Assembly: GCF_014359565.1 (NCBI RefSeq)
Contig: NZ_JACIZD010000003.1
Span: 124,001-188,000 of the forward strand
DNA from: Immundisolibacter sp.
GTDB lineage: Bacteria > Pseudomonadota > Gammaproteobacteria > Immundisolibacterales > Immundisolibacteraceae
DNA: 64,000 nt
Direction of reading: 5' to 3'
Below the pieces are notes generated by a model that saw only the letters and a program-made list of their open reading frames with translations, did no database searches and was not told where the DNA came from. Both the position numbers and the translations under genes were made by a program. The stretch's first letter is position 1. Every line of letters starts with the position of its first letter. Of this stretch, positions 33,817 through 42,966 are shown in pieces.

Positions 33817-34581
33817 ATGGACATTCAAGAGATCGTCGAGGATTTCTGGGTCTGCCGGCAGCGCGGCGTGTACTACCCGCCGCAGTGGTTCGACAGGCTC
33901 ACGCTGGATCAGGCCTGCCGCGTGCAGCTGGGCCTGCTGGACAAGGCCGTCGCCGCCGGCGCGCGGCACGTGGGCTGGAAGGTGGGCCTCACGGCCGCTG
34001 CCATCCGCGAGCAGTTTCGCGTGCACGAGCCGGTGTTCGGCTATCTGCTGGAGGAAGGCCGTCTCGACAGCGGCGTGGTATTGGACCTGTCGGATTGGCT
34101 GGGCGCCGGCTTCGAGAACGAGCTGTGTCTGCGCCTGGGCCGGCCGCTCGGCGGGCCGGGCGTGGACGTGGCCGCTGCGCGGGCGGCGGTGCGGGGCTGT
34201 CATCCGGCCATGGAGCTGGTGGAGAACCGCGGCGATTTTTCCGCCCAGCTGGCGGTGGCGGTGGCCGACAACGTGCAGCAGCGTGCCTTCGTGATCGGCC
34301 CCGAGGTGCCGCTGGATGCCGGCACCAACCTGGCCGCCGTGCGCTGCGAGGTGGACATCAACGGCAAGCAGGTGGCGCAGGCCAGCGGCGATGCGGTGAT
34401 GGGCGATCCCTACGCCTCGCTGGCCTGGCTGGCCAACAAGCTGGCCGAGTACGGGCGCGCTCTGGAGCCCGGTCAGTACGTGATGAGCGGCTCGTTCACG
34501 CGCCAGTTCCCGCTCCAGCCCGGCGACCAGGCGCAGACGCGCTTTCGCGGCATCGGCGCGGTGGCGGTGAGCGCCCGCTGA
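33817..34581 (+). CDS. 2-keto-4-pentenoate hydratase-like protein (FAH superfamily)
   Basis: 254 residues from ATG 33817, with GAGGT upstream. Hallmarks are ARHVGWKVGLTAAAIREQF near residue 50, EPVFGYLLEEG, ENELCLRLGRPL with the metal-binding Glu pair, HPAMELVENRGDF, and DNVQQRAFVIGP. MhpD-type enzymes hydrate 2-hydroxypenta-2,4-dienoate in meta-cleavage pathways. No ring-cleavage genes are nearby, so it may serve another keto-acid. It is probably co-transcribed with the SDR. Confidence 0.85.
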   Translation: MDIQEIVEDFWVCRQRGVYYPPQWFDRLTLDQACRVQLGLLDKAVAAGARHVGWKVGLTAAAIREQFRVHEPVFGYLLEEGRLDSGVVLDLSDWLGAGFENELCLRLGRPLGGPGVDVAAARAAVRGCHPAMELVENRGDFSAQLAVAVADNVQQRAFVIGPEVPLDAGTNLAAVRCEVDINGKQVAQASGDAVMGDPYASLAWLANKLAEYGRALEPGQYVMSGSFTRQFPLQPGDQAQTRFRGIGAVAVSAR

Positions 34582-34982
34582 GGTCCGCTGGCCAGCAGGC
34601 GCGGGGCGCGTCCGTCGCAGCGCCCGGCAGTCGACGGGTCCGTACCGCCTTTGCGGCAACCGCCTGCGGCGGTGAGCGGTAGGGCTCAAACTGGCGTGGC
34701 TGGCGGGTTTTCTGTACACGCCGGCCGGTCGAGTGCTGCCGGGCGCTGTGCCGCTGCCCGGCCGGTTGTGACCGGGCTTGTTACCCTTGGCGCCTGACCG
34801 GTTGCTGGCGCAGCACTTCGCAAGGCGCTGGCACGGACACTGCTATCGAGTATTTGGTATCGAGTGCTGGCGGGGCCCGACCGGGCCAGCCGTGAACCGG
34901 CGTTCTGCTGCCCGGGGCGCCGCCCCGGTCGGCGGCCTGCCAGCTTGAATCCATCCCGCTTTATCAAGAGGACAGTCGGCGC
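34582..34982. other. 401-base gap without a gene before glgP
   Basis: No supported coding frame. It contains a repeated TATCGAGT (about 34853 and 34869) in an AT-richer patch, and a GC-rich inverted repeat CCGGGGCGCCGCCCCGG near 34912-34928. The glgP promoter is probably in the AT-richer part, but no sigma-factor match is convincing. Confidence 0.5.
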
Positions 34983-37544
34983 GTGACTGAAACCACCTTT
35001 ACTGTTGAGGTCCAACCACGCCTTCCGGCCCGCTTGCGGCGCCTGGAGGAACTCGCCAACGATCTGGTGTACAGCTGGGACCGCCGGGTGCGGGCGCTGT
35101 ACGCGCGCCTGGACGCCGAGTTGTGGCGCGAGGTTGGTCACAACCCCAAGGTGTTCCTGCGCCGGGTGTCGCAGCAGGCGCTGGACGAAGCGGCCCAGGA
35201 TCGCGGCTATCTGGAGGAATACAGCCGCGCGCTGTCGGGTTACGACAGCTACACGCAGGCCCATGCGCGCGCCGAGGTCGCGGCATACTTCGATCCCCAG
35301 GACGATCTGGTGGCCTATTTCTGCGCCGAGTACGGCCTGCACGAGAGCCTGCCGATCTACTCCGGCGGTCTTGGCATCTTGGCCGGCGATCACTGCAAGG
35401 CGGCCAGCGACCTGGGCCTGCCATTCGTGGCGGTGGGGCTGCTGTACCGGCAGGGCTACTTCACGCAGCTGATCGACGGACGGGGTCAGCAGCTGGCGCA
35501 GTACCGCCCGCACCAGATCGACGATCTGCCGGTCACGCTGGCGCTGGATGCCGACGAGGTACCGATCCGGGTGGCGCTGGAGCTGCCGGGACGCACCGTC
35601 GGCCTGCATGTGTGGCGCGCCAAGGTGGGGCATATCGATCTGTACCTGCTCGATTCCGACCTGCCGGAGAACGCCGAGGCCGATCGGGCGCTGACCTACC
35701 AGCTGTACGGCGGCGACCGCGAGTGGCGGCTGCAGCAGGAAATGGTGCTGGGCATCGGCGGCATGCGCGCGCTGCGTGCGCTCGGCCTGCGTCCGACGGT
35801 CTGGCACATCAACGAGGGCCACGCGGCCTTTCAGGTCCTGGAGCGCTGCCGCGAGTGGGTCGCCCGGGGCGACAAATTTCAGACAGCGCTGGAGCGGGTG
35901 GCGGCCAACACGGTATTCACCACCCACACTCCGGTGGCCGCCGGGCACGACATTTTCGAGGCGGCGCTGTTCGATCGCTATTTCACGGCCTTTGCCGCTC
36001 AGCTGGGCATCAGCATCGAGGAACTGCGCGCCTACGGTCACTCGCCCCAGAACGATGGCAGCTTCAACATGACCTCGATGGCGCTGCGCGGCACGCGCTT
36101 CCACAACGGAGTCAGCAAGATCCACGGCGAGGTCGCCTCGGGCATGGAGCGCTACATCTGGCCCGACATCCCGCCGGCCGAGAACCCGATCACGCACGTC
36201 ACCAACGGCGTGCACGCCAGTACCTTTCTGGCGCAGGAGTGGTCGAACCTGCTCGACGTGCGCTTCGCCGACTGGCGCAGTTCCCTGACCGACATCCAGT
36301 ACTGGGAATGCCTGAAGGACGTGCCGGACCACCGCTTCTGGAGTCTGCGCCAGGAACTCAAGACCCTGTTGCTGCAGGTGGTGCGCCGCCGCGTGGTCGT
36401 CCAGCATCGGCGGGCCGGGGTGGCGGACGCGCAGCTGCGGCGCATCACGCGCTACCTGGTCGACGACAACGGCGATGTGCTGGTGCTCGGTTTCGGCCGG
36501 CGTTTCGCCACCTACAAGCGCGCCACGCTGCTGTTCCAGGACCCGGACCGCCTGGCGCGGCTGCTGGGCGATCCGAACCGGCCGGTGCTGATCATGTTCG
36601 CCGGCAAGGCGCACCCCAGCGACAAACCCGGCCAGGAGCTGATCCGGCAGATTCACGAATTCTCGATGCGCCCGGAGTTCATCGGCCGCATCCTGCTGCT
36701 GGAGAACTACGACCTGAACCTGGCGCGCCGGCTGGTGTCCGGCGTCGACGTGTGGCTGAACAATCCGGTCTATCCGCTGGAGGCCAGCGGTACCTCGGGC
36801 ATGAAGGCGGCCATGAACGGGGTGCTCAACCTGAGCGTGCTCGACGGCTGGTGGGCCGAAGGTTACGACGGCAGCAACGGATGGGGCATCGTGCCGCACG
36901 GCTCCGATTTCGACCCCGCCTTCCGCGACCACGAGGAAGCCAGCGACCTGTACGACCTGCTGGAGCGGCAGGTGATCCCGCTGTACTTCGAGCGCGGCGG
37001 CCACAGCTATTCGCCCGACTGGGTGGCGATGGCAAAGGCCTCGATGACCACCATCCTGCCGCGCTTCAATGCCGAGCGGCAGGTGCTCGACTACGTCGAG
37101 AAACTATACCGGCCGGCGCGCGATCAGCGCCGCCGGATGGAGGCTGTCGCCGATGGCGTGGCCGGCCTCGCGGCCTGGAAACAGCGCGTGCGCGAGTGCT
37201 GGGCGGGGGTGGCCTTCGAGCCGCTGACGGGCGAGTCCGACACGACGCGCGTGCTGCACTTCGGCGATGCGTTGAATCTGCAGGTATCGCTGCGCCTGAA
37301 CGGTCTGCAGGCCCAGGACGTGGTGGTCGAATGCCTGCTGGGCGAGGATCAGGAAGACGGCGGCTTTGTCGTGCGCGAGCGCCTGGAACTGACCCCGAGC
37401 ACCAGCCAGCCCGGCACGGCGGTCGGTTACGGACTTGCCCTGCGCCCGACCCGTACCGGTCTGCAGCGCTACCGCATACGCGCCTATCCTTATCACACGC
37501 TGCTGGCGCACCGTTTCGAGCTGGGGTGCATGAAGTGGTTGTGA
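34983..37544 (+). CDS. glgP: Alpha-glucan (glycogen) phosphorylase, short-type
   Basis: 853 residues from GTG 34983, with AGAGGA ten bases upstream. N-terminal landmarks are FCAEYGLHESLPIYSGGLGILAGDHCKAASDLGLP. The histidine block HINEGHAAFQVLERCRE and TTHTPVAAGHDIFE follow. The PLP lysine lies in EASGTSGMKAAMNGVLNLS at about residue 608, preceded by YKRATLLFQDPDRL. It phosphorolyses glycogen or maltodextrin to glucose-1-phosphate. It belongs to the group lacking the long allosteric N-terminus of animal and E. coli enzymes. There are no other glycogen genes in the window. Confidence 0.94.
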   Translation: MTETTFTVEVQPRLPARLRRLEELANDLVYSWDRRVRALYARLDAELWREVGHNPKVFLRRVSQQALDEAAQDRGYLEEYSRALSGYDSYTQAHARAEVAAYFDPQDDLVAYFCAEYGLHESLPIYSGGLGILAGDHCKAASDLGLPFVAVGLLYRQGYFTQLIDGRGQQLAQYRPHQIDDLPVTLALDADEVPIRVALELPGRTVGLHVWRAKVGHIDLYLLDSDLPENAEADRALTYQLYGGDREWRLQQEMVLGIGGMRALRALGLRPTVWHINEGHAAFQVLERCREWVARGDKFQTALERVAANTVFTTHTPVAAGHDIFEAALFDRYFTAFAAQLGISIEELRAYGHSPQNDGSFNMTSMALRGTRFHNGVSKIHGEVASGMERYIWPDIPPAENPITHVTNGVHASTFLAQEWSNLLDVRFADWRSSLTDIQYWECLKDVPDHRFWSLRQELKTLLLQVVRRRVVVQHRRAGVADAQLRRITRYLVDDNGDVLVLGFGRRFATYKRATLLFQDPDRLARLLGDPNRPVLIMFAGKAHPSDKPGQELIRQIHEFSMRPEFIGRILLLENYDLNLARRLVSGVDVWLNNPVYPLEASGTSGMKAAMNGVLNLSVLDGWWAEGYDGSNGWGIVPHGSDFDPAFRDHEEASDLYDLLERQVIPLYFERGGHSYSPDWVAMAKASMTTILPRFNAERQVLDYVEKLYRPARDQRRRMEAVADGVAGLAAWKQRVRECWAGVAFEPLTGESDTTRVLHFGDALNLQVSLRLNGLQAQDVVVECLLGEDQEDGGFVVRERLELTPSTSQPGTAVGYGLALRPTRTGLQRYRIRAYPYHTLLAHRFELGCMKWL

Positions 37545-37561
37545 GCGTGCGCAGCGCACGC
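37545..37561. other. Hairpin between convergent glgP and V-ATPase operon
   Basis: GCGTGCGCAGCGCACGC, an 8-bp stem around one base, directly after the glgP stop. No T-run follows on either strand, so a role as a terminator is uncertain. Confidence 0.3.
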
Positions 37562-37601
37562 CGCGGGCCTTGGCGCGAGGGTCTGGCCGTTGCCAGCGGC
37601 G

Positions 37602-39458
37602 TTAGCCGGTCGCTCCGGACAGGGCTGCCGTGGCCTTGTCTGCGTTCGCCGCCGCGTTCCGGGCACTTGTTGGCGCAAGCGTCGCACCGGCGGCAAATGC
37701 CCGGATTTCGGTAAGCAACTGGTCGAAGCCGGGGTCAGTCAGGGCGGTGTAGTTCAGATTGCGTAACCGGCCAGCCAGGTGGGTGAAGAACGTCTGCGCT
37801 GCGTCGCGGTCTTCGAAGGCGTAGTCGAGGCTCAACAGTTCGCCGTGCAGCTTCAGCAGCAGGCGCTGGCGGGTCAGCGGCGAGGCCGCGTCGACGGCAT
37901 CGAAGGCATCCTGTTGCAGGTAGCACTGGTCCACCAGGCGCGCTGCTTGCCAACGCACGAAGTCGGCGAGGGCAATACCTTCCTCGCCGACCACCTGCAC
38001 CATCTGTGCGATCGCCTCGCCGGCCTTGAGTGAGCTGGCCAGTTGCTCGACGCCATTGCGCCAGTCCGGCCCGAGCTGTTGGCCGTACCAGTCGGCAAGT
38101 TGCCCGTGGTAGCGGGACCACGACAGCAGCGGATCGATGGCCGGATAGGCGCGCTGATATGCGCGCGCGGCGGACAGTCCGAGAAAACATTTGACCACGC
38201 CCAGCGTGGCCTGGGTCACCGGCTCGTCGAGGTTACCGCCGGCCGGTGATACGGTGCCGATCAGGGTCAGGCTGCCGACGCGCTGGTCATGGCGGGTCAG
38301 GCCGGCGCGGGCGTACGCGGCGCGGATGGTGGATTCGAGATAGGCTGGATAGGCCTCGTCACCGGGAATCTCCTCCATCCGCCCGGACACTTCGCGCAGT
38401 GCCTGAGCCCAGCGCGAAGTGGAGTCGGCCAGCATCAGCACGCGGTAGCCGAGGTGGCGGTAGTACTCGCCGATGGTGAGGCCCAGATACAGCGACGATT
38501 CACGCGCTGCCACCGGCATGGCCGAGGTGTTGCAGACCACCACCGTGCGTGCCATCAGCGACCCGCCGGTGCGGGGATCCTCGAGCTCGGCCAGGGTGGA
38601 CAGGGTTTCCACCACTTCCCCGGCGCGCTCACCGCAAGCGACCAGGACCACTACGTCCACCGCGGCGTGGCGGGCGATCAGGTTCTGCAGCACGGTTTTG
38701 CCGGCGCCAAACGGTCCGGGAATGCAGGCACTGCCGCCCAGCGCGATGGGAAACAGGGTGTCGATGCAGCGGATGCCAGTGATCAGCGGTTCGGTCGGCA
38801 GCAGCCGCTCGATGCGCCCTGCCGCCAGCAGCCGCTGCGCCAGGGGTTCGCGTACCGGCCAAGTCTGCTGCAGGGTCACGGCACATTCTCGGCCGCGCGC
38901 ATCGGTCAGCCGGGCGACCGGCGTCGTGACGCTGGCCTCGCAGTCCCCAATCGCGGTCACGGTGAACCGGCCGCGCCAGTCGAGCGGCACGACGATGTGA
39001 TGGACGAGGAGACCCTCCTGTACTTGCCCCACCGACTGGCCAGGCTCGACCGTCTGTCCCGGCTGGGCGTGCGCAATGAACCGCCATTGTCGGGCCGGGT
39101 CGAGCGGCCACCGGTAGTCGCCGCCAGTCAGGAACGGGCCATCCAGTGCCAGTGCCGGCAAGGGGTTTTGCAGGCCGTCATACACCTGCCCGAGCAGCCC
39201 CGGCCCCAGGGTGGCCGACAGCGGTCGGCCGGTCAGTTCTACTGCACAGCCGGCCGTCATGCCGCGGATGTCTTCGTACACCTGCAGGTCTGCGCCGCGG
39301 CCGTGCACGCGCAGCACCTCGGCCATGAGGCGGCGACCGCCGCAGTGTACGAACGCAATCTCGTTCTTGATCAGCGCAGTGTCGCTTTCGATGCTGAGCA
39401 GGTTTTCCCGCACCGCCACCACCTGACCGTGCCGGGGTGCGAGGTCAGGGCCCGACAT
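37602..39458 (-). CDS. atpA: V-type ATPase catalytic subunit A
   Basis: 618 residues from ATG 39458, inside the end of the preceding gene (14-base overlap). The Walker A motif is GPFGAGKT at 248-255. VVVLVACGERAGEVVETL and RVLMLADSTSRWAQALREVSGRMEEIPGDEAYPAYL are A-subunit blocks, and the long N-terminal extension separates it from F-type beta. It hydrolyses ATP in the catalytic head to drive ion pumping, or makes ATP if the ion flow reverses. The extreme C-terminus is Ala-rich. It is the last gene of the cluster. A longer frame up to 39749 runs through the neighbour and is rejected. Confidence 0.94.
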   Translation of the reverse strand: MSGPDLAPRHGQVVAVRENLLSIESDTALIKNEIAFVHCGGRRLMAEVLRVHGRGADLQVYEDIRGMTAGCAVELTGRPLSATLGPGLLGQVYDGLQNPLPALALDGPFLTGGDYRWPLDPARQWRFIAHAQPGQTVEPGQSVGQVQEGLLVHHIVVPLDWRGRFTVTAIGDCEASVTTPVARLTDARGRECAVTLQQTWPVREPLAQRLLAAGRIERLLPTEPLITGIRCIDTLFPIALGGSACIPGPFGAGKTVLQNLIARHAAVDVVVLVACGERAGEVVETLSTLAELEDPRTGGSLMARTVVVCNTSAMPVAARESSLYLGLTIGEYYRHLGYRVLMLADSTSRWAQALREVSGRMEEIPGDEAYPAYLESTIRAAYARAGLTRHDQRVGSLTLIGTVSPAGGNLDEPVTQATLGVVKCFLGLSAARAYQRAYPAIDPLLSWSRYHGQLADWYGQQLGPDWRNGVEQLASSLKAGEAIAQMVQVVGEEGIALADFVRWQAARLVDQCYLQQDAFDAVDAASPLTRQRLLLKLHGELLSLDYAFEDRDAAQTFFTHLAGRLRNLNYTALTDPGFDQLLTEIRAFAAGATLAPTSARNAAANADKATAALSGATG

Positions 39459-40104
39459 ATTCCCATGCCCCCTGGTCGAGCCAGGCGCCGACACGCCCGC
39501 CGTCCGGTTCCGGCCGCGGCCAGGCGGTGAGCAGTTCCCAGCGCAGGCGATAGGCGGCGACGGCGCGAAAGCCAGACCCTGGTGGCTGGTCGAGGTGCTC
39601 CAGGGCACGCCAGGCGCGCTCGATGAGGAGCTGTTCAAGGCGTATGCCGTCACCCCGCGCGAGCAGGTGTTCGGCAAGCACGAGCCAGGGATGGCGATGC
39701 TGCAGACCGAACTGCGGTGCCTGGCCGTGATGACGCAGCTGCTGCGCATAGGGCAGTTCCGTGGCCGCGTCGATGGCGAGTGGGAGCCCTGAGCGACGGC
39801 GGCGCAGGGCGGCGATCAGTAACCGCCATTCCAGATGAAAGTGGCCGACGGCGCGCAAGGCCGGATCGGGCTCCTGGCGCAGGGCATCCTGCCAAGCGTC
39901 CAGCCACGCGTCATCCGGCCAGCGGGCCGGTGGCAGCGTCCAGGCCAAAGCCGCGACGAGGCGGGCGAGCCGCGCTGCGTCCGCCGGTGACAGCCATGCA
40001 AGACGTTCCCGCAGCCGCGCCGGGCCGATGGGCAGGCCCGGCGCCCGCAGCGGATGCGGCAGATGCGGCAAGCTGGCAATCAGGGCGTGGTAGTGCTGCG
40101 CCAT
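39445..40104 (-). CDS. Small V-ATPase-cluster protein, DUF2764-like (possible C-type subunit)
   Basis: 219 residues from ATG 40104, overlapping both neighbours. It opens HYHALIASLPHLP, resembling the YYxLIASLP start of DUF2764 proteins found between E and A genes of bacterial V-type ATPases. It is helical and rich in Leu, Ala and Arg, with no transmembrane segment. The cluster has no recognisable NtpC or NtpF gene, so this protein may provide the central-stalk connector to the membrane rotor. That role is inference from position; the family is formally uncharacterised. Confidence 0.65.
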   Translation of the reverse strand: MAQHYHALIASLPHLPHPLRAPGLPIGPARLRERLAWLSPADAARLARLVAALAWTLPPARWPDDAWLDAWQDALRQEPDPALRAVGHFHLEWRLLIAALRRRRSGLPLAIDAATELPYAQQLRHHGQAPQFGLQHRHPWLVLAEHLLARGDGIRLEQLLIERAWRALEHLDQPPGSGFRAVAAYRLRWELLTAWPRPEPDGGRVGAWLDQGAWEYVGP

Positions 40105-40757
40105 GGCGCGTTGCCATCGAGCAGGGTCCGAAAGCGCGGCAGCAGATGGCGCCGCAGCAACGGGTCCAGACTATCCACGGTGCAGTCGACTTCGAGCCGT
40201 CCGCCATCCAGGCGCAGGCGCACGCCCGGTTCGAGCCCCTCTTGCAGCGTCAGGGTGACGCCACAGGCCAGGCAGCGGGCGGTCAGCGCCTGCACCAGCG
40301 TTTCGAGCTCGCTGTCCAACGTGATGGATAACGTGACGGCGGTCGAAGCGCCCGCATCCGCGCCGGCCTGGATCAGCAACGGTTCGAGCACATGTAGCAG
40401 GCTCGCGGTGGTGGTGGTCTCGCTCAGCCCGCCGAGCAGCGTTTCGCGCAAGGTGTCGGCAAAGGCACCTTCGAGCCATTCCTTGAGCGCCAGCACGGCA
40501 TCGCGGTAGGCCATGGTGACGGCCGCCTGGCCGGCCACTTGGTCGGCCAGTGCGTTGCCGCTGGCGGTCTCCAGCAGGGATTTGGCCTCCTGCCGGGCAG
40601 TCTCGAGCAGCTGCGCTGCCTCCCGCCGGGCCGCTTCCAGCAGCGCCTGAGCTTCGCCCCGGCCCGCTTCGATTCCCTCCTGACGCAGGCGCTCGATGAG
40701 CGCCTGCACGCCGGCGGTCTGCGCGGCGGCGTCGGCAGCGAGTTTTTGCGTTGTCAC
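40080..40757 (-). CDS. atpE: V-type ATPase subunit E (peripheral stalk)
   Basis: 225 residues from GTG 40757, which overlaps the subunit K stop as GTGA. A long N-terminal coiled helix is evident (VQALIERLRQEGIEAGRGEAQALLEAARREAAQLLETARQEAKSLLE), followed by a C-terminal mixed domain ending LLPRFRTLLDGNAPW. This is the E-subunit plan: a stator stalk with a head-binding globular domain. No separate G/H partner gene is visible. Confidence 0.88.
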   Translation of the reverse strand: MTTQKLAADAAAQTAGVQALIERLRQEGIEAGRGEAQALLEAARREAAQLLETARQEAKSLLETASGNALADQVAGQAAVTMAYRDAVLALKEWLEGAFADTLRETLLGGLSETTTTASLLHVLEPLLIQAGADAGASTAVTLSITLDSELETLVQALTARCLACGVTLTLQEGLEPGVRLRLDGGRLEVDCTVDSLDPLLRRHLLPRFRTLLDGNAPWRSTTTP

Positions 40758-41212
40758 CGCGTCGCCCCGGGGATGGCGGCGCTCAGCAGGAACGCAAACG
40801 CGAAGGCGAATACCGCGAAGCCTTCGACGATGGCGGCCGGCGCGATGGCGATGCCGAAAATATCGGGCTTGTGCTTGGCGGCATTGATGGCGGCAGCACA
40901 GCAGCTGCCCTGATAGATGGCGCTGATCATCTGCGCGATGCCGGCCAGCAGACCGACCGCGAACAGCCCCGGTGCGTTGTCAACCGTCACCGGCCGATTG
41001 AGCGCCATCATCACTACCAAGCCGTAGACGGTCTGCGACGATGGCATGGCGGCGATGCCGATCAGGCGGCCGTGGCCACCGTCGGTGTCGAGCAAGGCGC
41101 CGATCGCCGCCTGCCCGGCCCAGCTCACGCCGACCATGCTGCCGATGGCGGCGAACGCCATCGGCGCGTACACCCCCAGCCAGCCACAGGTGAGGATCAG
41201 GAAGTCTTCCAT
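40754..41212 (-). CDS. atpK: V-type ATPase rotor subunit K (sodium-type ligands)
   Basis: 152 residues with four transmembrane helices, a duplicated hairpin as in NtpK. Ion-binding candidates are S59 and Q60 in MPSSQTVYG, Q101 in YQGS and E130 in PAAIVEGF. Compared with Enterococcus hirae NtpK these correspond to T64, Q65, Q110 and E139; the Q-to-E spacing of 29 is the same. This pattern suggests Na+ rather than H+ coupling. ATG 41212 lies in a 16-base overlap with the end of subunit I. Confidence 0.88.
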   Translation of the reverse strand: MEDFLILTCGWLGVYAPMAFAAIGSMVGVSWAGQAAIGALLDTDGGHGRLIGIAAMPSSQTVYGLVVMMALNRPVTVDNAPGLFAVGLLAGIAQMISAIYQGSCCAAAINAAKHKPDIFGIAIAPAAIVEGFAVFAFAFAFLLSAAIPGATR

Positions 41213-42963
41213 TGTCGACTGCTTGCACAGAGGGGTTGAAACGGTCGGCCTTCACCCTGCAGGGCCCAGCGGAAAAACTCGATGAAGTTCAGGCGCAGGC
41301 CATGCACGACGCCGCCGGCGACGCCAAGCACGAGGTTGATGCCGTGGCCGGCCAGCAGGATCAGCGGCCCGAGCAGCGCTCCTGGACCTTGCGATTGCCC
41401 CAGACTGCCCTGGGCGAGCTCGTTTACCGCCGTGGCCAGCGCCGTGCCGGCGTAGGCCAGCGCGAATAGCCGCAGATAGCTGAGCACGTCGCCGAGCGCC
41501 GTTACCGTCAAGGTGAGCGGCAACAGGCCGGCCGCCACGCGCCGCAGCGGGCCGCCCGGGGCAATGGCGCCCGCGGTGAACACGACAGCGGCGACGCCGG
41601 CCGCGGCACCGGGCAGGGCGAATGACCATGGCAGTGCGCCGAAGGCAGCCAGGCTCACGGTGCCGATGGCGACCGCCCAGCCGAGGCTCGCGAAGGCCGC
41701 CGGCTGCGGCCAGTGGCGGCCGGCCGCACCCAGGTTGGCCGCCACCAGGTGTCCCGCTCCAACCATGAGCGACAGCCGCATCATGGCCGACGGATCGCCG
41801 TTCGCCAACCGCGCCAGGCGCGACAGCAGGCTGTCGCCGGCCGGAATCTGGCCGAAGTAACAGCCAACCAATACGCCCCAGACCAGCGCAGCGGCACTGA
41901 GTGTGGCCAGCATGCCGCGCAGGCGCCGCGCTGTCGGCGAGCGAAAGCGCCGCCAACCGAGCAGCACGGCAAGCCCCAGCAGTGCGGCGTAGCCGGCATC
42001 GCCGAGCGCCATCGCAAAGAACAGCGCGAATCCCATCAGTACCGCCACCGACACGTCCCAGTCGCGGTAGCCGGGCAGGGCATAGAAGCGCACCAGATCG
42101 CGTCCCAGGGTGGCCATGCCGCTGGCGCGCAGCAGCACTGGCGGTTCATCGTTCGCCGCCGGGGGCGTAAAGTGCGCGGCGATCCCGCGCCGGGCGGCCA
42201 GGTCGGTCAGGTCTGCCACGGCTGTCTGCGGCGCCCAGCCGCACAGCTCCACGAAGCCTCCATGGTCGCGCATGGTGCCGTCTGCCGCTTTGCGGGTGGC
42301 AGCGTCCTCCAGCCGGCAGGCATGTTCGGCAATCACCGGCGCGACGGCGGTCAGTTCGATGCGTCGCTGCACGGCGGCATCGACGGCCAGCGCGAGCTCC
42401 CGCTGACGCTGGCGCAGGCTGGCCATACCGCCGGTCGGCAGAGGAAGCGGTGCCGGCAGTTCAGCCGGCGGCTCGCTGGCCAACACGACCACATGCCGCA
42501 TGCCGCCGCCGCCACCAAGATCGAGCCACACCGCATCACTGGCCGCGAGCGGCGCGAGTTGAGCCGGCGCCAGGCGATAGAACCACAGGCGCAGGCCGGC
42601 ATCCGCGAGCGCGCCGGCTGCCGCGGGGTCCCATTCACCCCAGGCGGCGGTGTCGCGGACGGCGCGCGCCAGCGCCGCCCGCGCCTCTTCGAGTTCGCGC
42701 GTGCGTTCGCGCAGCGCGCGCACCTCGGCGAGCGCCGCCTGTGCATCTTCCGTCATGGCCGAGGCCTGGCGCTGGTAAGGTGCCCTGGCGAGAAAGCGCA
42801 GCGCCTCTTGGGTATCTGCAGCGTTTGCCGCCGGCGCCTGCCAGGGGTGGCCGTCACCGTGGATGGGTTCGAAACAACCCAGTCGTTGCAATTCCTCGAG
42901 CAACGCCGACCGGTCGGAGGCGGGCGCAAGGAAACTGACTTTGACCAGTCGGGCGATAGCCAT
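41197..42963 (-). CDS. atpI: V-type ATPase membrane stator subunit I
   Basis: 588 residues from ATG 42963. The N-terminal half is cytosolic and partly coiled (ALAEVRALRERTRELEEARAALARAVRDTAAW). The C-terminal half has about seven hydrophobic helices (AVLMGFALFFAMALGDAGYAALLGLAVLLG, then others). It ends LSYLRLFALAYAGTALATAVNELAQGSLGQ...NLVLGVAGGVVHGLRLNFIEFFRWALQGEGRPFQPL, where the LRL and R-L-N-F-I-E-F segments are family hallmarks. The subunit forms the ion half-channels against the K ring. Confidence 0.92.
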   Translation of the reverse strand: MAIARLVKVSFLAPASDRSALLEELQRLGCFEPIHGDGHPWQAPAANAADTQEALRFLARAPYQRQASAMTEDAQAALAEVRALRERTRELEEARAALARAVRDTAAWGEWDPAAAGALADAGLRLWFYRLAPAQLAPLAASDAVWLDLGGGGGMRHVVVLASEPPAELPAPLPLPTGGMASLRQRQRELALAVDAAVQRRIELTAVAPVIAEHACRLEDAATRKAADGTMRDHGGFVELCGWAPQTAVADLTDLAARRGIAAHFTPPAANDEPPVLLRASGMATLGRDLVRFYALPGYRDWDVSVAVLMGFALFFAMALGDAGYAALLGLAVLLGWRRFRSPTARRLRGMLATLSAAALVWGVLVGCYFGQIPAGDSLLSRLARLANGDPSAMMRLSLMVGAGHLVAANLGAAGRHWPQPAAFASLGWAVAIGTVSLAAFGALPWSFALPGAAAGVAAVVFTAGAIAPGGPLRRVAAGLLPLTLTVTALGDVLSYLRLFALAYAGTALATAVNELAQGSLGQSQGPGALLGPLILLAGHGINLVLGVAGGVVHGLRLNFIEFFRWALQGEGRPFQPLCASSRQWKTS

Positions 42964-42966
42964 GGC

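Noticed and set aside
39459-39749. Upstream extension of V-ATPase subunit A
   Set aside because: It reads out of frame through the DUF2764-like gene and lacks subunit A similarity.
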